From: Amnibacterium sp. CER49
GTDB taxonomy: Bacteria; Actinomycetota; Actinomycetes; Actinomycetales; Microbacteriaceae
DNA: 64,000 bases
Assembly: GCF_029846255.1 (NCBI RefSeq)
Contig: NZ_JARVWQ010000002.1
Span: forward strand, 1,054,001 to 1,118,000
Reading direction: 5' to 3'
Shown: positions 8,050 to 15,321 of the stretch, one piece after another
Position numbering within the stretch: position 1 is the first letter of the stretch
Layout of the letters: the number at the start of each line of letters is the position of its first letter
Position numbers and translations under genes: made by a program
Notes under the pieces: model-generated
What the model was told of the DNA's origin: nothing
The model's database searches: none
Seen by the model: the letters and a program-made list of their open reading frames with translations, nothing else

Positions 8050-9318
8050 GTGACCTCGCCCGCGCCGTTCCGACTCGGCTCGGTCGCGCTGCCGGTCTAC
8101 CTGCCCTCGCTCCTCTTCGCGACGGGCGAAGGCGCGGTGATCCCGATCCTGCCGGTCTCGGCCACCCGGCTCGGCGCGCCGCTCGCGCTCGCCGGCCTCA
8201 TCGCCGGGCTGCTCACGGTCGGGCAGCTGATCGGCGACCTGCCGAGCGGCTGGATCGTCGCACGCGTCGGCGAGCGGCGGGCGATGCTCGGCTCCGCCGC
8301 GGCGGCCCTCGTCGGCCTGCTGCTCGCCCTCGTCGCACCCGTGCCGGCGGTGCTCGCGCTCGGCGTGCTGATCGTCGGCATCGCGACCGCCTCGTTCGCC
8401 CTCGCCCGGCAGGCCTTCATGACCTCCTTCGTCCCGCTCGCGTACCGGGCGCGGGCGCTGTCGCTGCTCGGCGGGATGTTCCGCGCCGGCTACTTCGTCG
8501 GCCCGTTCCTCGCCGCGGCGGTCATCGCGCTCGCCGGCACGACGCAGGCGGCGTTCTTCCTCGACGCGATCGCCTGCTTCGCCTCCGCGGTGGTGCTGCT
8601 CGCCCTGCCGGACCCGGCCGAGGCGCTCGCGGCGCGGCGGCGGGCGGCCGTCGCACCGCGCGCGGACCGGCCGCAGTCGGACGAGGTCCTCGCGGGCGGC
8701 GGGGCGCGGCCGCGCGAGGGCCTCTTCGCCACCGTCTGGCGCCACCGCGGGGTGCTCGCGCGCATGGGCACGAACGCCGCGCTCATCGGCGGCCTGCGCG
8801 CGAGCCGGCAGGTGATCCTGCCGCTCGTGGCGGTGAGCCTGAGGATGCCGGAGAGCTCGATCGCGCTCGTCATCGGGCTCGCGGGCCTCGTCGACTTCGC
8901 CCTGTTCTTCACGAGCGGGCAGATCATGGACCGCTTCGGCCGGCTGTGGAGCGCCCTCCCCTCGATGATCGGGCTGGGGCTCGGTCACCTCGTGCTCGCC
9001 CTCACGCACGACCTGCCGAGCGCCGTCGCCTGGTTCGTGGCCGTCGCGATGTTCCTCTCCGTCGCGAACGGGCTCGGCAGCGGCATCCTCATGACCTTCG
9101 GCGCCGATCTCGCCCCGCGGCACGACCCGGCGCCGTTCCTCGGCGCCTACAGGTTCACGGGCGACGTCGGCAACGCCGCCGCTCCCCTGCTCATCTCGCT
9201 GCTCACGGCCGTGTCGTCCGTCGCCGTCGCAGCCGGTGCGATCGGGGTGCTCGGTCTGCTGGGCGCAGGGCTGGCCGCCCGCTGGGTGCCGCGGTACATC
9301 GGGCGTCGCGCCGTCTGA
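8050..9318 (+). CDS. MFS transporter
   Basis: A 422-residue major facilitator with about 12 membrane segments in two halves. The loop between segments 2 and 3 has the family pattern (LPSGWIVARVGERRAMLGS), and the equivalent loop of the second half is GQIMDRFGRLWSA. The central hydrophilic loop (about residues 195-230) is short and Arg-rich. The pattern resembles multidrug-type exporters, but substrate cannot be assigned. The GTG is supported by a TACCGT box 7 bases upstream. It is divergent from prfB with only 47 bases between them. Confidence 0.88.
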   Translation: MTSPAPFRLGSVALPVYLPSLLFATGEGAVIPILPVSATRLGAPLALAGLIAGLLTVGQLIGDLPSGWIVARVGERRAMLGSAAAALVGLLLALVAPVPAVLALGVLIVGIATASFALARQAFMTSFVPLAYRARALSLLGGMFRAGYFVGPFLAAAVIALAGTTQAAFFLDAIACFASAVVLLALPDPAEALAARRRAAVAPRADRPQSDEVLAGGGARPREGLFATVWRHRGVLARMGTNAALIGGLRASRQVILPLVAVSLRMPESSIALVIGLAGLVDFALFFTSGQIMDRFGRLWSALPSMIGLGLGHLVLALTHDLPSAVAWFVAVAMFLSVANGLGSGILMTFGADLAPRHDPAPFLGAYRFTGDVGNAAAPLLISLLTAVSSVAVAAGAIGVLGLLGAGLAARWVPRYIGRRAV

Positions 9319-9335
9319 GGGCCGCCGCGCTCCAC

Positions 9336-9341
9336 TAGCGT
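9336..9341 (+). promoter_or_regulatory. -10 box (TAGCGT) for a leaderless transcript
   Basis: TAGCGT ends 6 bases before the GTG of the thioesterase gene, in the 29-base gap after the MFS gene. The thioesterase therefore probably has its own promoter and a leaderless mRNA. Confidence 0.6.
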
Positions 9342-9347
9342 CCGACC

Positions 9348-9842
9348 GTGACCGACGAGCGCCGCCTCACCGTGACCTGGAAGGATCCTCGGGAGGCCCT
9401 GCCGAGCCTCGCCGCGATGCAGGGGATCGAGTACCTGCGTGCCGTGCAGCGGAGCGAGATCGCACCGCCGCCGATCGCCGAGGTGTTCGGCATGCGGTTC
9501 GACACGATCGAGGACGGACGGTTCTCGGTGTCCTGCGAGCCCCGGGAGGCGTTCTTCAACCCGCTCGGCTCGGTGCACGGCGGCCTCGCCTGCACCCTGC
9601 TCGACACGGTGCTCGCCTGCGCGGGGCACACCACGATGCCCGCCGGCGTCGGCTACACCTCGATCGACCTCCAGGTGCGCTACCTGCGCGCCGTGCAGCC
9701 GAGCGCCGGCCGGGTCACGGCCACGGGACGGGTCGTGAAGCGCGGCGCGCGGGTGATCTTCACCGACGGCGAGCTGACCGACCAGGCAGGCACCGTCTAC
9801 GCGACCGCGACCTCGAGCCTGCTCGTGCTGCAGCCGCGCTGA
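9348..9842 (+). CDS. PaaI-type hotdog-fold acyl-CoA thioesterase
   Basis: A 164-residue protein predicted to hydrolyse acyl-CoA thioesters in the cytosol. The hotdog helix motif NPLGSVHGGL (Asn71, His77, Gly78, Gly79) and the following LLDTV (Asp86, the likely catalytic acid) match the PaaI/YbgC-like group. The acyl substrate is not predictable; aromatic or short-chain acyl-CoA is usual. It stands alone under its own promoter and converges on the Tad genes with a gap of 3 bases. Confidence 0.85.
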   Translation: MTDERRLTVTWKDPREALPSLAAMQGIEYLRAVQRSEIAPPPIAEVFGMRFDTIEDGRFSVSCEPREAFFNPLGSVHGGLACTLLDTVLACAGHTTMPAGVGYTSIDLQVRYLRAVQPSAGRVTATGRVVKRGARVIFTDGELTDQAGTVYATATSSLLVLQPR

Positions 9843-9845
9843 CCC

Positions 9846-10289
9846 TCAGCCGAAGCGCGCAGCCGCGGTCGAGGTGACCGTGACCGGCACCGACAGCGGC
9901 AGCAGCGCACCCGCCACCGGCGGGTGCCAGACCGCCGTGAGCCGCACCGACGCGGTCCTGCCGTCGGGCGTGGTCGCCGAGTCGAGCGTGAGGCCGTCGA
10001 AGCCCGCCGCGTCGGCATCGGCGAGGTAGGCGCGCGCCTCCGCCGCGACCGCCGGCGCCGTCAGCCGCGGCACCACGACGCCGGACTCGACGTGCGCGTC
10101 GGCGACCGCGAAGGACTCGGCGGCGGCGAGCGCCGCCCCGTCCGCGAGGGTGAGGAGGCGCAGCCGCTCGAGGTGGAGCGACGTCGCGGCGGCGGCGGTG
10201 ACCACGAAGCCCGCGGCGATCACGACGAACACGAGCAGCAGCGGCAGCGTCGAGCCCTCGTCGCCCTCGAGCACGGGGCGGCCCCTCAC
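9846..10289 (-). CDS. TadG-like pilus-assembly protein
   Basis: A 147-residue protein with a short charged N-terminus (LEGDEGSTLP), one membrane segment (about 14-36) and an extracellular part (a type IV-like N-terminal anchor). It corresponds by position to the last gene (Rv3654c-like) of actinobacterial Tad clusters and is predicted to be a minor pilin or pilus-anchoring factor. The GTG overlaps the stop of the preceding TadE-like gene (GTGA). Composition is Ala/Val-rich as in related pseudopilins. No enzyme motif is present. Confidence 0.7.
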   Translation of the reverse strand: MRGRPVLEGDEGSTLPLLLVFVVIAAGFVVTAAAATSLHLERLRLLTLADGAALAAAESFAVADAHVESGVVVPRLTAPAVAAEARAYLADADAAGFDGLTLDSATTPDGRTASVRLTAVWHPPVAGALLPLSVPVTVTSTAAARFG

Positions 10290-10747
10290 CGGGCGGCCTG
10301 GAACATCGAGACGCGCTGCACGGCCGAGCCCTGCACGGGGATCGTGGCGGGCGCGTCGACGGCGAGGGCACGGGGCAGCAGCGGCAGCGCGACGGCGACC
10401 CGGACGGCGACGCGGACCGTGCCGCGGGCGGTCGCACAGTCGGCCGGCACGGGCGTGCAGCTGACCGCGACGGCGGACGCGTCCGGCGCGATGCGCCAGT
10501 CGTCGAGCGCGACCCGGACGGCCGCGGCGGCGCGGACGCGTCCCGTCGCATCGTCGGGTGCTGTGACGAGGGCACGGGCCGCCTGGCGGGCCGCCCCTTC
10601 GGCGGCGAAGGCCGCGCCCTGCAGCGCGCCGAGCGTGAGCACGAGGTAGACGAGCGGCACGAGCAGCAGCACCCCGAGGGTCAGGAACTCGACGGCGGCC
10701 GACCCGTCGTCGCCGCGGCGCTCAGGGCGCGGGCTCGAGGAGCGCAT
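10286..10747 (-). CDS. TadE-like pseudopilin (second copy)
   Basis: A 153-residue protein beginning with a charged leader (RRGDDGSAAVEF) directly before a membrane helix (LTLGVLLLVPLVYLVLTLGAL). This is the TadE signature, in which the Glu five residues into the mature helix is expected. Two Cys in the extracellular half (SCTPVPADC) could pair. The ATG at 10747 lies 26 bases inside the end of the upstream TadE-like gene; other starts are possible. Probable minor pilin of the Tad/Flp system. Confidence 0.72.
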   Translation of the reverse strand: MRSSSPRPERRGDDGSAAVEFLTLGVLLLVPLVYLVLTLGALQGAAFAAEGAARQAARALVTAPDDATGRVRAAAAVRVALDDWRIAPDASAVAVSCTPVPADCATARGTVRVAVRVAVALPLLPRALAVDAPATIPVQGSAVQRVSMFQAAR

Positions 10748-11102
10748 GGCCGGTGACGGTGATGCCCGACGGCGGGCCGAGCAGCCCGAGCACGGGCAGC
10801 GGCGCGGAGACCGTGACCGCCGCCTCCGCCGCGCCGGCGACCTCGCGGACGCCCGCACGCACGTCGGTCGCGTACCGCGGACCGAGGGAGTCGATGAGCA
10901 CCTGTCGCGTGCGCTGCACGCCGTCGTCGGGGCCGTTGCCCTCGACGGCGGCCCAGCGGGCGCCCTCCGCCGCCGCGTCGAGCGCGGTGTTGCGCACGAG
11001 CAGCACGGCACCGACCTGCAGCACGCCGAGCACGAGAGCGACGAGCAGCACGATCACGAGCATCGACTCGACGGCGGCCGAGCCCTGCTCGGCGTCGTTC
11101 AC
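10722..11102 (-). CDS. TadE-like pseudopilin (first copy)
   Basis: A 126-residue protein with the TadE pattern: short leader EQGSAAVESML, then a membrane helix (VIVLLVALVLGVLQVGAVLL), then about 85 extracellular residues. It corresponds in position to Rv3655c-like genes. The GTG overlaps the stop of the pilin-like gene (GTGA), so expression is tied to that gene and therefore to the C15 tract upstream of it. Confidence 0.75.
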   Translation of the reverse strand: MNDAEQGSAAVESMLVIVLLVALVLGVLQVGAVLLVRNTALDAAAEGARWAAVEGNGPDDGVQRTRQVLIDSLGPRYATDVRAGVREVAGAAEAAVTVSAPLPVLGLLGPPSGITVTGHALLEPAP

Positions 11103-11290
11103 AGCCCGGAGACGCTCGACATCGCCTGCTGGAACAGGCCGGTGAGCGCGGGGCCGGCGACGCCCCAGAGCAGCACCACGAGCCCGGCGGTCATCAGGGT
11201 GACGAGCACCCAGCCGGGCACGTCGCCGCGCTCGGGGTCATCGGCGGCGACGCGCAGGGCGGCGGGTTCGGGCGTGGGCAGGGACTGCAT
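11099..11290 (-). CDS. Flp/DUF4244-like small pilin
   Basis: A 63-residue protein with a hydrophilic N-terminus, a Gly-Asp cleavage-like site (DPERGDVPGW) and one hydrophobic helix (about 28-50) ending in FQQAMSSV. By size, topology and location it is the counterpart of the Flp-like (Rv3656c) gene of actinobacterial Tad loci, the presumed major pilin. The canonical Glu at +5 is not obvious, so processing by a TadV-like peptidase is uncertain, and no such peptidase lies in this window. The ATG has a GGAGG five bases upstream, itself preceded by a run of 15 C. Confidence 0.72.
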   Translation of the reverse strand: MQSLPTPEPAALRVAADDPERGDVPGWVLVTLMTAGLVVLLWGVAGPALTGLFQQAMSSVSGL

Positions 11291-11300
11291 GGGGGCCTCC

Positions 11301-11315
11301 GGGGGGGGGGGGGGG
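11301..11315 (-). repeat. Homopolymer C15 tract (G15 on the + strand) before the pilin-like gene
   Basis: Fifteen consecutive C in coding sense end immediately before the GGAGG of the pilin-like gene, about 10 bases above its ATG. It is the only homopolymer of this length in the window. A CACACT box (11332-11337) upstream would put the tract in the 5' leader; no convincing -35 is seen. Such tracts slip at replication and can vary expression, but the length could also be a sequencing artefact. Confidence 0.9.
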
Positions 11316-11377
11316 ACGAGGATCGGCGGCCAGTGTGCCGAGCCGGAGCCGCCCCCCTCCGGAATTGTCCACAGGCG

Positions 11378-12139
11378 CTAACGAACGCGACGCGCGAGGT
11401 GCAGCACCAGGTCGGCGGTGACGTCGACGGTGTCCGGCAGCACCGCCCGGATCGCCGCGAGCGCAGCCTCCCGGTCCTCCTCCGGCAGCACGAGGTAGGC
11501 CGAGATCGTCGACAGGAGACCGAGATATTCCTCTGCAGGCATCCTCAGGCGCCGCGGCAGCAGCACCTCCCGCACGTCGGTGAACAGCGGGGTGCGCAGC
11601 AGCTCGTTCCCCGGCCACCCCAGCGGGCTGCCCGGCGTCGTGCCCTCAGGGGGCCGCACGCCGTCGTCCTCGACGAAGGGGGCGCGCGCACGCTGCGCCG
11701 CCTCCTCGAGCGCAGGATCGGCGAGCCCGGTCGGACCACCGAACGAGGCGAGCACGCCACCGTCCGGAAGCAGCGCGGCGATCCGCTCCCACCGGCCCTC
11801 CGCCCGCGTCCAGTGCAGGGCTGCGGCGGCGAGGACGAGGTCGAAGGTGCGGCTCATCGCCACGTCCTCGAACGCACCGACGACCGTCTCGACGGGGCCG
11901 CCGACGTGTCGGCGCAGCTCGGCGAGCATCGCCTCGTCGGGGTCGCTGGCCGTCACGACGACGCCCCGAGCGGCGAACGCCCGCGTCGCCTTGCCGGTGC
12001 CGGCGCCGATCTCGAAGGCGGTCCGGATCGGTCGGGCGGCGTACTCGAGCACCGCGTCGACGAGCTCGTCCGGGTAGCCGGGCCGGAACCGCTCGTACGA
12101 GGCGGCGACCGCGCCGAAGGTGCGGGATCGATCCGGCAT
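11378..12139 (-). CDS. Class I SAM-dependent methyltransferase
   Basis: A 253-residue methyltransferase with the Rossmann SAM-binding loop FEIGAGTGKATRAFAARG, the acidic end of strand 2 (ASDPDEAML), and the motif FDLVLAAAALHW. This wording matches the methyltransferase-11/UbiE-like group found next to SAM enzymes acting on small molecules; substrate unknown. Start at ATG 12139 is supported by a TACCGT box (12146-12151) exactly 6 bases upstream. It lies at one edge of the block that separates tadC from the pilin-like gene. Confidence 0.85.
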   Translation of the reverse strand: MPDRSRTFGAVAASYERFRPGYPDELVDAVLEYAARPIRTAFEIGAGTGKATRAFAARGVVVTASDPDEAMLAELRRHVGGPVETVVGAFEDVAMSRTFDLVLAAAALHWTRAEGRWERIAALLPDGGVLASFGGPTGLADPALEEAAQRARAPFVEDDGVRPPEGTTPGSPLGWPGNELLRTPLFTDVREVLLPRRLRMPAEEYLGLLSTISAYLVLPEEDREAALAAIRAVLPDTVDVTADLVLHLARRVR

Positions 12140-12145
12140 CCGGTC

Positions 12146-12151
12146 ACGGTA
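12146..12151 (-). promoter_or_regulatory. -10 box (TACCGT) for a leaderless transcript
   Basis: Read on the minus strand, TACCGT lies 6 bases before the ATG of the methyltransferase gene. The opposite methyltransferase starts only 28 bases further right, so the two divergent genes have almost no control region. Confidence 0.6.
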
Positions 12152-12178
12152 TCCGCGGCAGGTGGGAGGCTCGACGCC

Positions 12179-12928
12179 ATGACGAGCAGCGACGTGTGGG
12201 ACGAGTCGGTCTCGAGCACCTACGACGCGGACGAGGCCGCGATGTTCGCGCCCGAGGTGCTGGGTCCGGCGGTCGACCGCCTGGTCGCGCTCGCGGAGGA
12301 CGGCCCGGTGCTCGAGCTCGCGATCGGCACGGGCCGGATCGCCCTGCCCCTCGCACGCCGCGGGCTCGCCGTGAGCGGCGTCGAGCTGTCCGAGGCGATG
12401 CTCGGCGAGCTGCGGCGCAAGCCCGGCGGCCGCGACCTGCCCGTCGTGCAGGGCGACATGGCGACCGCGTCGGTGGCGGGAGCAGGGGGCTTCGCCCTCG
12501 TCCTCCTCGTCTTCAACACGATCGCGAACCTCCGTCGTCAGGACGAGCAGGTCGCCTGCTTCGAGAACGCGGCTCGGCACCTCCGTCCAGGGGGCCGCTT
12601 CGTGATCGAGCTCGGGATCCCGCCGCTGCGGCGGCTGCCGCCGGGGCAGGTCGCGGTGCCGTTCGAGATCGGCGAGGGGCACGTCGGCTTCGACACGATC
12701 GACACGGCGACGCAGGAGTCCGCGTCGCACCACTACCGCCGCGACCCCGACGGCACGGTGCGGTACGACGTCGGCCGCTTCCGCTACCTCTGGCCCGCCG
12801 AGTGCGACCTCATGGCGCGCATCGCCGGCCTCGAGCTCGAGCACCGGTGGGCGGACTGGCAGGGCACGCCCTTCACGGCCGAGAGCGAGCAGCACGTCTC
12901 CGTGTGGCGCAAGCCGCTCGCTCCCTGA
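12179..12928 (+). CDS. Class I SAM-dependent methyltransferase
   Basis: A 249-residue methyltransferase of the methyltransferase-25 type. The SAM loop is VLELAIGTGRIALPLARRG, strand 2 ends in SGVELSEAML, and the post-strand-4 motif is ALVLLVFNTIANL. The second half (HHYRRDPDGTVRYDVGRFRYLWPAECDLM) is the substrate-facing part typical of this group. It is divergent from the other methyltransferase at 40 bases and not closely similar to it, so it is not a simple duplication. Substrate unknown. Confidence 0.85.
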   Translation: MTSSDVWDESVSSTYDADEAAMFAPEVLGPAVDRLVALAEDGPVLELAIGTGRIALPLARRGLAVSGVELSEAMLGELRRKPGGRDLPVVQGDMATASVAGAGGFALVLLVFNTIANLRRQDEQVACFENAARHLRPGGRFVIELGIPPLRRLPPGQVAVPFEIGEGHVGFDTIDTATQESASHHYRRDPDGTVRYDVGRFRYLWPAECDLMARIAGLELEHRWADWQGTPFTAESEQHVSVWRKPLAP

Positions 12929-12964
12929 CCGGGGCCATCGGAGCGAGGTGGTAGACCTCGAGGC

Positions 12965-13798
12965 ATGCCTGCTGCTCCCTCCCTCCCCCTGTCCGACGGC
13001 GCCGCGATCCCGCAGATCGGCCTCGGCACCTGGCCCTTGAAGGGCGAGGACGCGGCCGTCGCCGTCGCGAGCGCCCTCGAGCTCGGCTACCGCCACGTCG
13101 ACACCGCGGTCCGGTACGGCAACGAGGACGGGGTCGGTGAGGGGATCCGGCGCTCCGGGGTGCCGCGCGAGGAGGTCTTCGTCACGACGAAGCTCGACGG
13201 CGAGTTCCAGGGCGACGACAAGGCGGTCGGCGGCCTCGCCGGCTCGCTCGAGCGCCTCGGCACGGAGTACGTGGACCTGCTGCTCCTGCACTGGCCGCTG
13301 CCCGCCCGCGGGCTCTTCGTCGAGACCCTGCGCACGTTCGCGCGGCTGCAGCAGGAAGGGAAGGTGCGCTCGATCGGGGTGTCGAACTTCACGCCCGCGC
13401 ACCTCGAGACGCTGCGCGAGGATGCGGGCATCGTGCCCGTGGTCAACCAGATCCAGATCGACCCGACCATCCCGCGGCTTGAGCAGCGTCGCTACGACGA
13501 GGAGCACGGCATCGTGACCGAGTCCTGGTCGCCCCTCGGCGGCCCGGGCGCCGCGCTGCTGCAGGATCCGGCGATCGTGCGCATCGCCGAGCAGGTCGGG
13601 CGGACGCCCGGGCAGGTGGTGCTGCGCTGGCACGTGCAGCACGGCCTCGTGCCGCTGCCGAAGTCGGCGACGCCGTCGCGCCAGGCCGAGAACCTCGACG
13701 TCTTCGGCTTCGCGCTCGGGAACGAGGAGATGACCGCGCTCGACGCGCTGTCGACGGGGCCCGACGCCGGCGTCGACTCGGACGTCGAGGGGCACTAG
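12965..13798 (+). CDS. Aldo/keto reductase
   Basis: NADPH-dependent carbonyl reductase of the TIM-barrel aldo/keto reductase superfamily, 277 residues. The catalytic tetrad is visible as Asp and Tyr in HVDTAVRYGNE, Lys in VTTKLD and His in LLLLHWPLP. The cofactor-binding end reads PLPKSATPSRQAEN. It resembles the 2,5-diketo-gluconate reductase subgroup (AKR5). A TAGACC sequence 7 bases before the ATG fits leaderless transcription. Confidence 0.92.
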   Translation: MPAAPSLPLSDGAAIPQIGLGTWPLKGEDAAVAVASALELGYRHVDTAVRYGNEDGVGEGIRRSGVPREEVFVTTKLDGEFQGDDKAVGGLAGSLERLGTEYVDLLLLHWPLPARGLFVETLRTFARLQQEGKVRSIGVSNFTPAHLETLREDAGIVPVVNQIQIDPTIPRLEQRRYDEEHGIVTESWSPLGGPGAALLQDPAIVRIAEQVGRTPGQVVLRWHVQHGLVPLPKSATPSRQAENLDVFGFALGNEEMTALDALSTGPDAGVDSDVEGH

Positions 13799-13846
13799 GC
13801 GGAGCCTCTGTCCGAGGTCGGTCGGCTCGACCGGGAGGATCCGCGG

Positions 13847-14677
13847 ATGGCGCTTCCCGCGGACTCGCACGTGCACACCGAGTGGTCGTGGGACAGCCCG
13901 CTCGGCGACATGGCCGGCACCTGCGCCCGCGCGGTCGAGCTGGGGCTGCCCGCGGTGGTGCTCACCGAGCACCTCGACACCACGGTGTGGCGCCCGCTGC
14001 GGGACGACGGGATCGAGCTGCCGCCGGGGACGGGCGCGGACGGGCTGCTGCGCCCGCCGCCGCTCGACGTCGACGGCTACCTCGAGTCGGTCGAGCGGTG
14101 CCGCATCCGGTTCCCGGGGCTTCGGATCCTCACGGGCGCGGAGCTCGGCGAGCCGCACCGGAACATCGACGCTGCACGGCCGCTGCTCGACGCGGGGGGC
14201 TTCGACCGGGTGCTCGGATCGCTCCACTCCATCGAGCTCGAAGGCGAGTTCGTCGAGCCTCCGACCCTCTTCGCGGCGCTCGATCCCGACGAGGTGCTCC
14301 AGCGCTGGTTCGGCGAGCTCGCCGACCTCGCCGGCTCCCCGGCCCCCTACGACGTGCTCACGCACCTCGACTACCCCCTCCGGCACCGGCCCGTCGATGC
14401 ACCGCCGTTCGCGTGGTCCCGGCACGAGGCGGGAGTCCGCGAGGCGCTGTCCCGACTCGCGGGCAGCGGCCGCGCGCTCGAGCTGAACACACGGCTGCCG
14501 CTGACGCCGATGGTGCTGCTGTGGTGGATCGAGGAGGGCGGACGGACGATCTCGATCGGCAGCGACGCGCACCGGCCGGAGGACGTCGGGCGCGGCCTCC
14601 AGGAGGCGGCCGCGGTCGCCGGCGGTCTCGGTTTCGGGCCGGGCGAGCGCCCCGCGGACCTCTGGCGGCTCGGCTAG
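13847..14677 (+). CDS. PHP-domain phosphoesterase (HisK-like)
   Basis: A 276-residue polymerase-and-histidinol-phosphatase domain protein that would hydrolyse a phosphate ester with a trinuclear metal centre. Metal motifs seen are DSHVHTEWSWDS near the start, VLTEHLD, the E of GAELGEP, GSLHSIE, THLDYP and the C-terminal GSDAHRPEDVGRG. These match the PHP-type histidinol phosphatase, but a HisN-type enzyme lies at 1-676, so a different phosphoester is also possible. Start: ATG with a GGGAGGAT Shine-Dalgarno. Confidence 0.85.
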   Translation: MALPADSHVHTEWSWDSPLGDMAGTCARAVELGLPAVVLTEHLDTTVWRPLRDDGIELPPGTGADGLLRPPPLDVDGYLESVERCRIRFPGLRILTGAELGEPHRNIDAARPLLDAGGFDRVLGSLHSIELEGEFVEPPTLFAALDPDEVLQRWFGELADLAGSPAPYDVLTHLDYPLRHRPVDAPPFAWSRHEAGVREALSRLAGSGRALELNTRLPLTPMVLLWWIEEGGRTISIGSDAHRPEDVGRGLQEAAAVAGGLGFGPGERPADLWRLG

Positions 14678-14692
14678 GCCGGGGCGGTCGGG

Positions 14693-15154
14693 TCAGGCGG
14701 GCACGCCGTCGGCGGCGCGCTCGAGCGCCGTTATGTCGAGCTTCACCATCCGGAGCATGGCGTCCATCGCTCGCTGCGCCCGCGCCGGATCCGGGTCGCC
14801 GAGCAGCTCGGGCAGGCGCCGCGGCACGATCTGCCAGCTGAGGCCGAAGCGGTCGGTGATCCATCCGCACGCGACGGGAGTGCCGCCCTCGAGCAAGCCG
14901 TCCCAGTACCGGTCGACCTCCTGCTGGTCCGCGCATTCGACGTAGAGCGAGATCGCGTCGGTGAACGGATGGCCCGGTCCCCCGTTCAGCCCGAAGAACG
15001 TCCGCCCGGCGAGGCGGAAGGTCGCGCCGAAGAGACGGCCCTCGCCATCGAGCCGACGGTCGAGCACCTCCGTGTCGGGAAAGATGCCGGCCCAGAAGTC
15101 GATCGCCTCCTCGAGGCGGTCGTCGAACCAGAGGAACGGCGTGACCTCGGCCAT
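14693..15154 (-). CDS. VOC-family protein (PhnB / 3-demethylubiquinone methyltransferase-like fold)
   Basis: A 153-residue protein of the vicinal oxygen chelate fold. It starts with the family phrase TPFLWFDDRLEEAIDFWAGIFPD and has the matching second repeat (SLYVECADQQEVDRYWDGLL, then CGWITDRFGLSWQIVP). Proteins of this set are often called PhnB-like or demethylubiquinone methyltransferases by similarity, but enzymatic function is rarely proven. Shine-Dalgarno AGAAGGGAT before the ATG. Converges with the PHP gene. Confidence 0.85.
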   Translation of the reverse strand: MAEVTPFLWFDDRLEEAIDFWAGIFPDTEVLDRRLDGEGRLFGATFRLAGRTFFGLNGGPGHPFTDAISLYVECADQQEVDRYWDGLLEGGTPVACGWITDRFGLSWQIVPRRLPELLGDPDPARAQRAMDAMLRMVKLDITALERAADGVPA

Positions 15155-15321
15155 GGGAGATCCCTTCTCGCGGCGCTGCGGGCGGGTTCAGTGTGGCGGG
15201 AGCAGCCGCCGAGCGGAAGAGCGACGACCATGGCGGCGCGCCGCTGTCGAGACACTCGATGCGCTGATCAGCAGTCGGTTGTCTACGGAGGAGTGTCGGA
15301 CCCCTCTGACACGATGCAGGT

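Noticed and set aside
13847-14677. A second histidine-pathway gene linked to HisN.
   Set aside because: The PHP protein could be a histidinol phosphatase, but no other his gene is near and a HisN-type enzyme already exists at the left edge.
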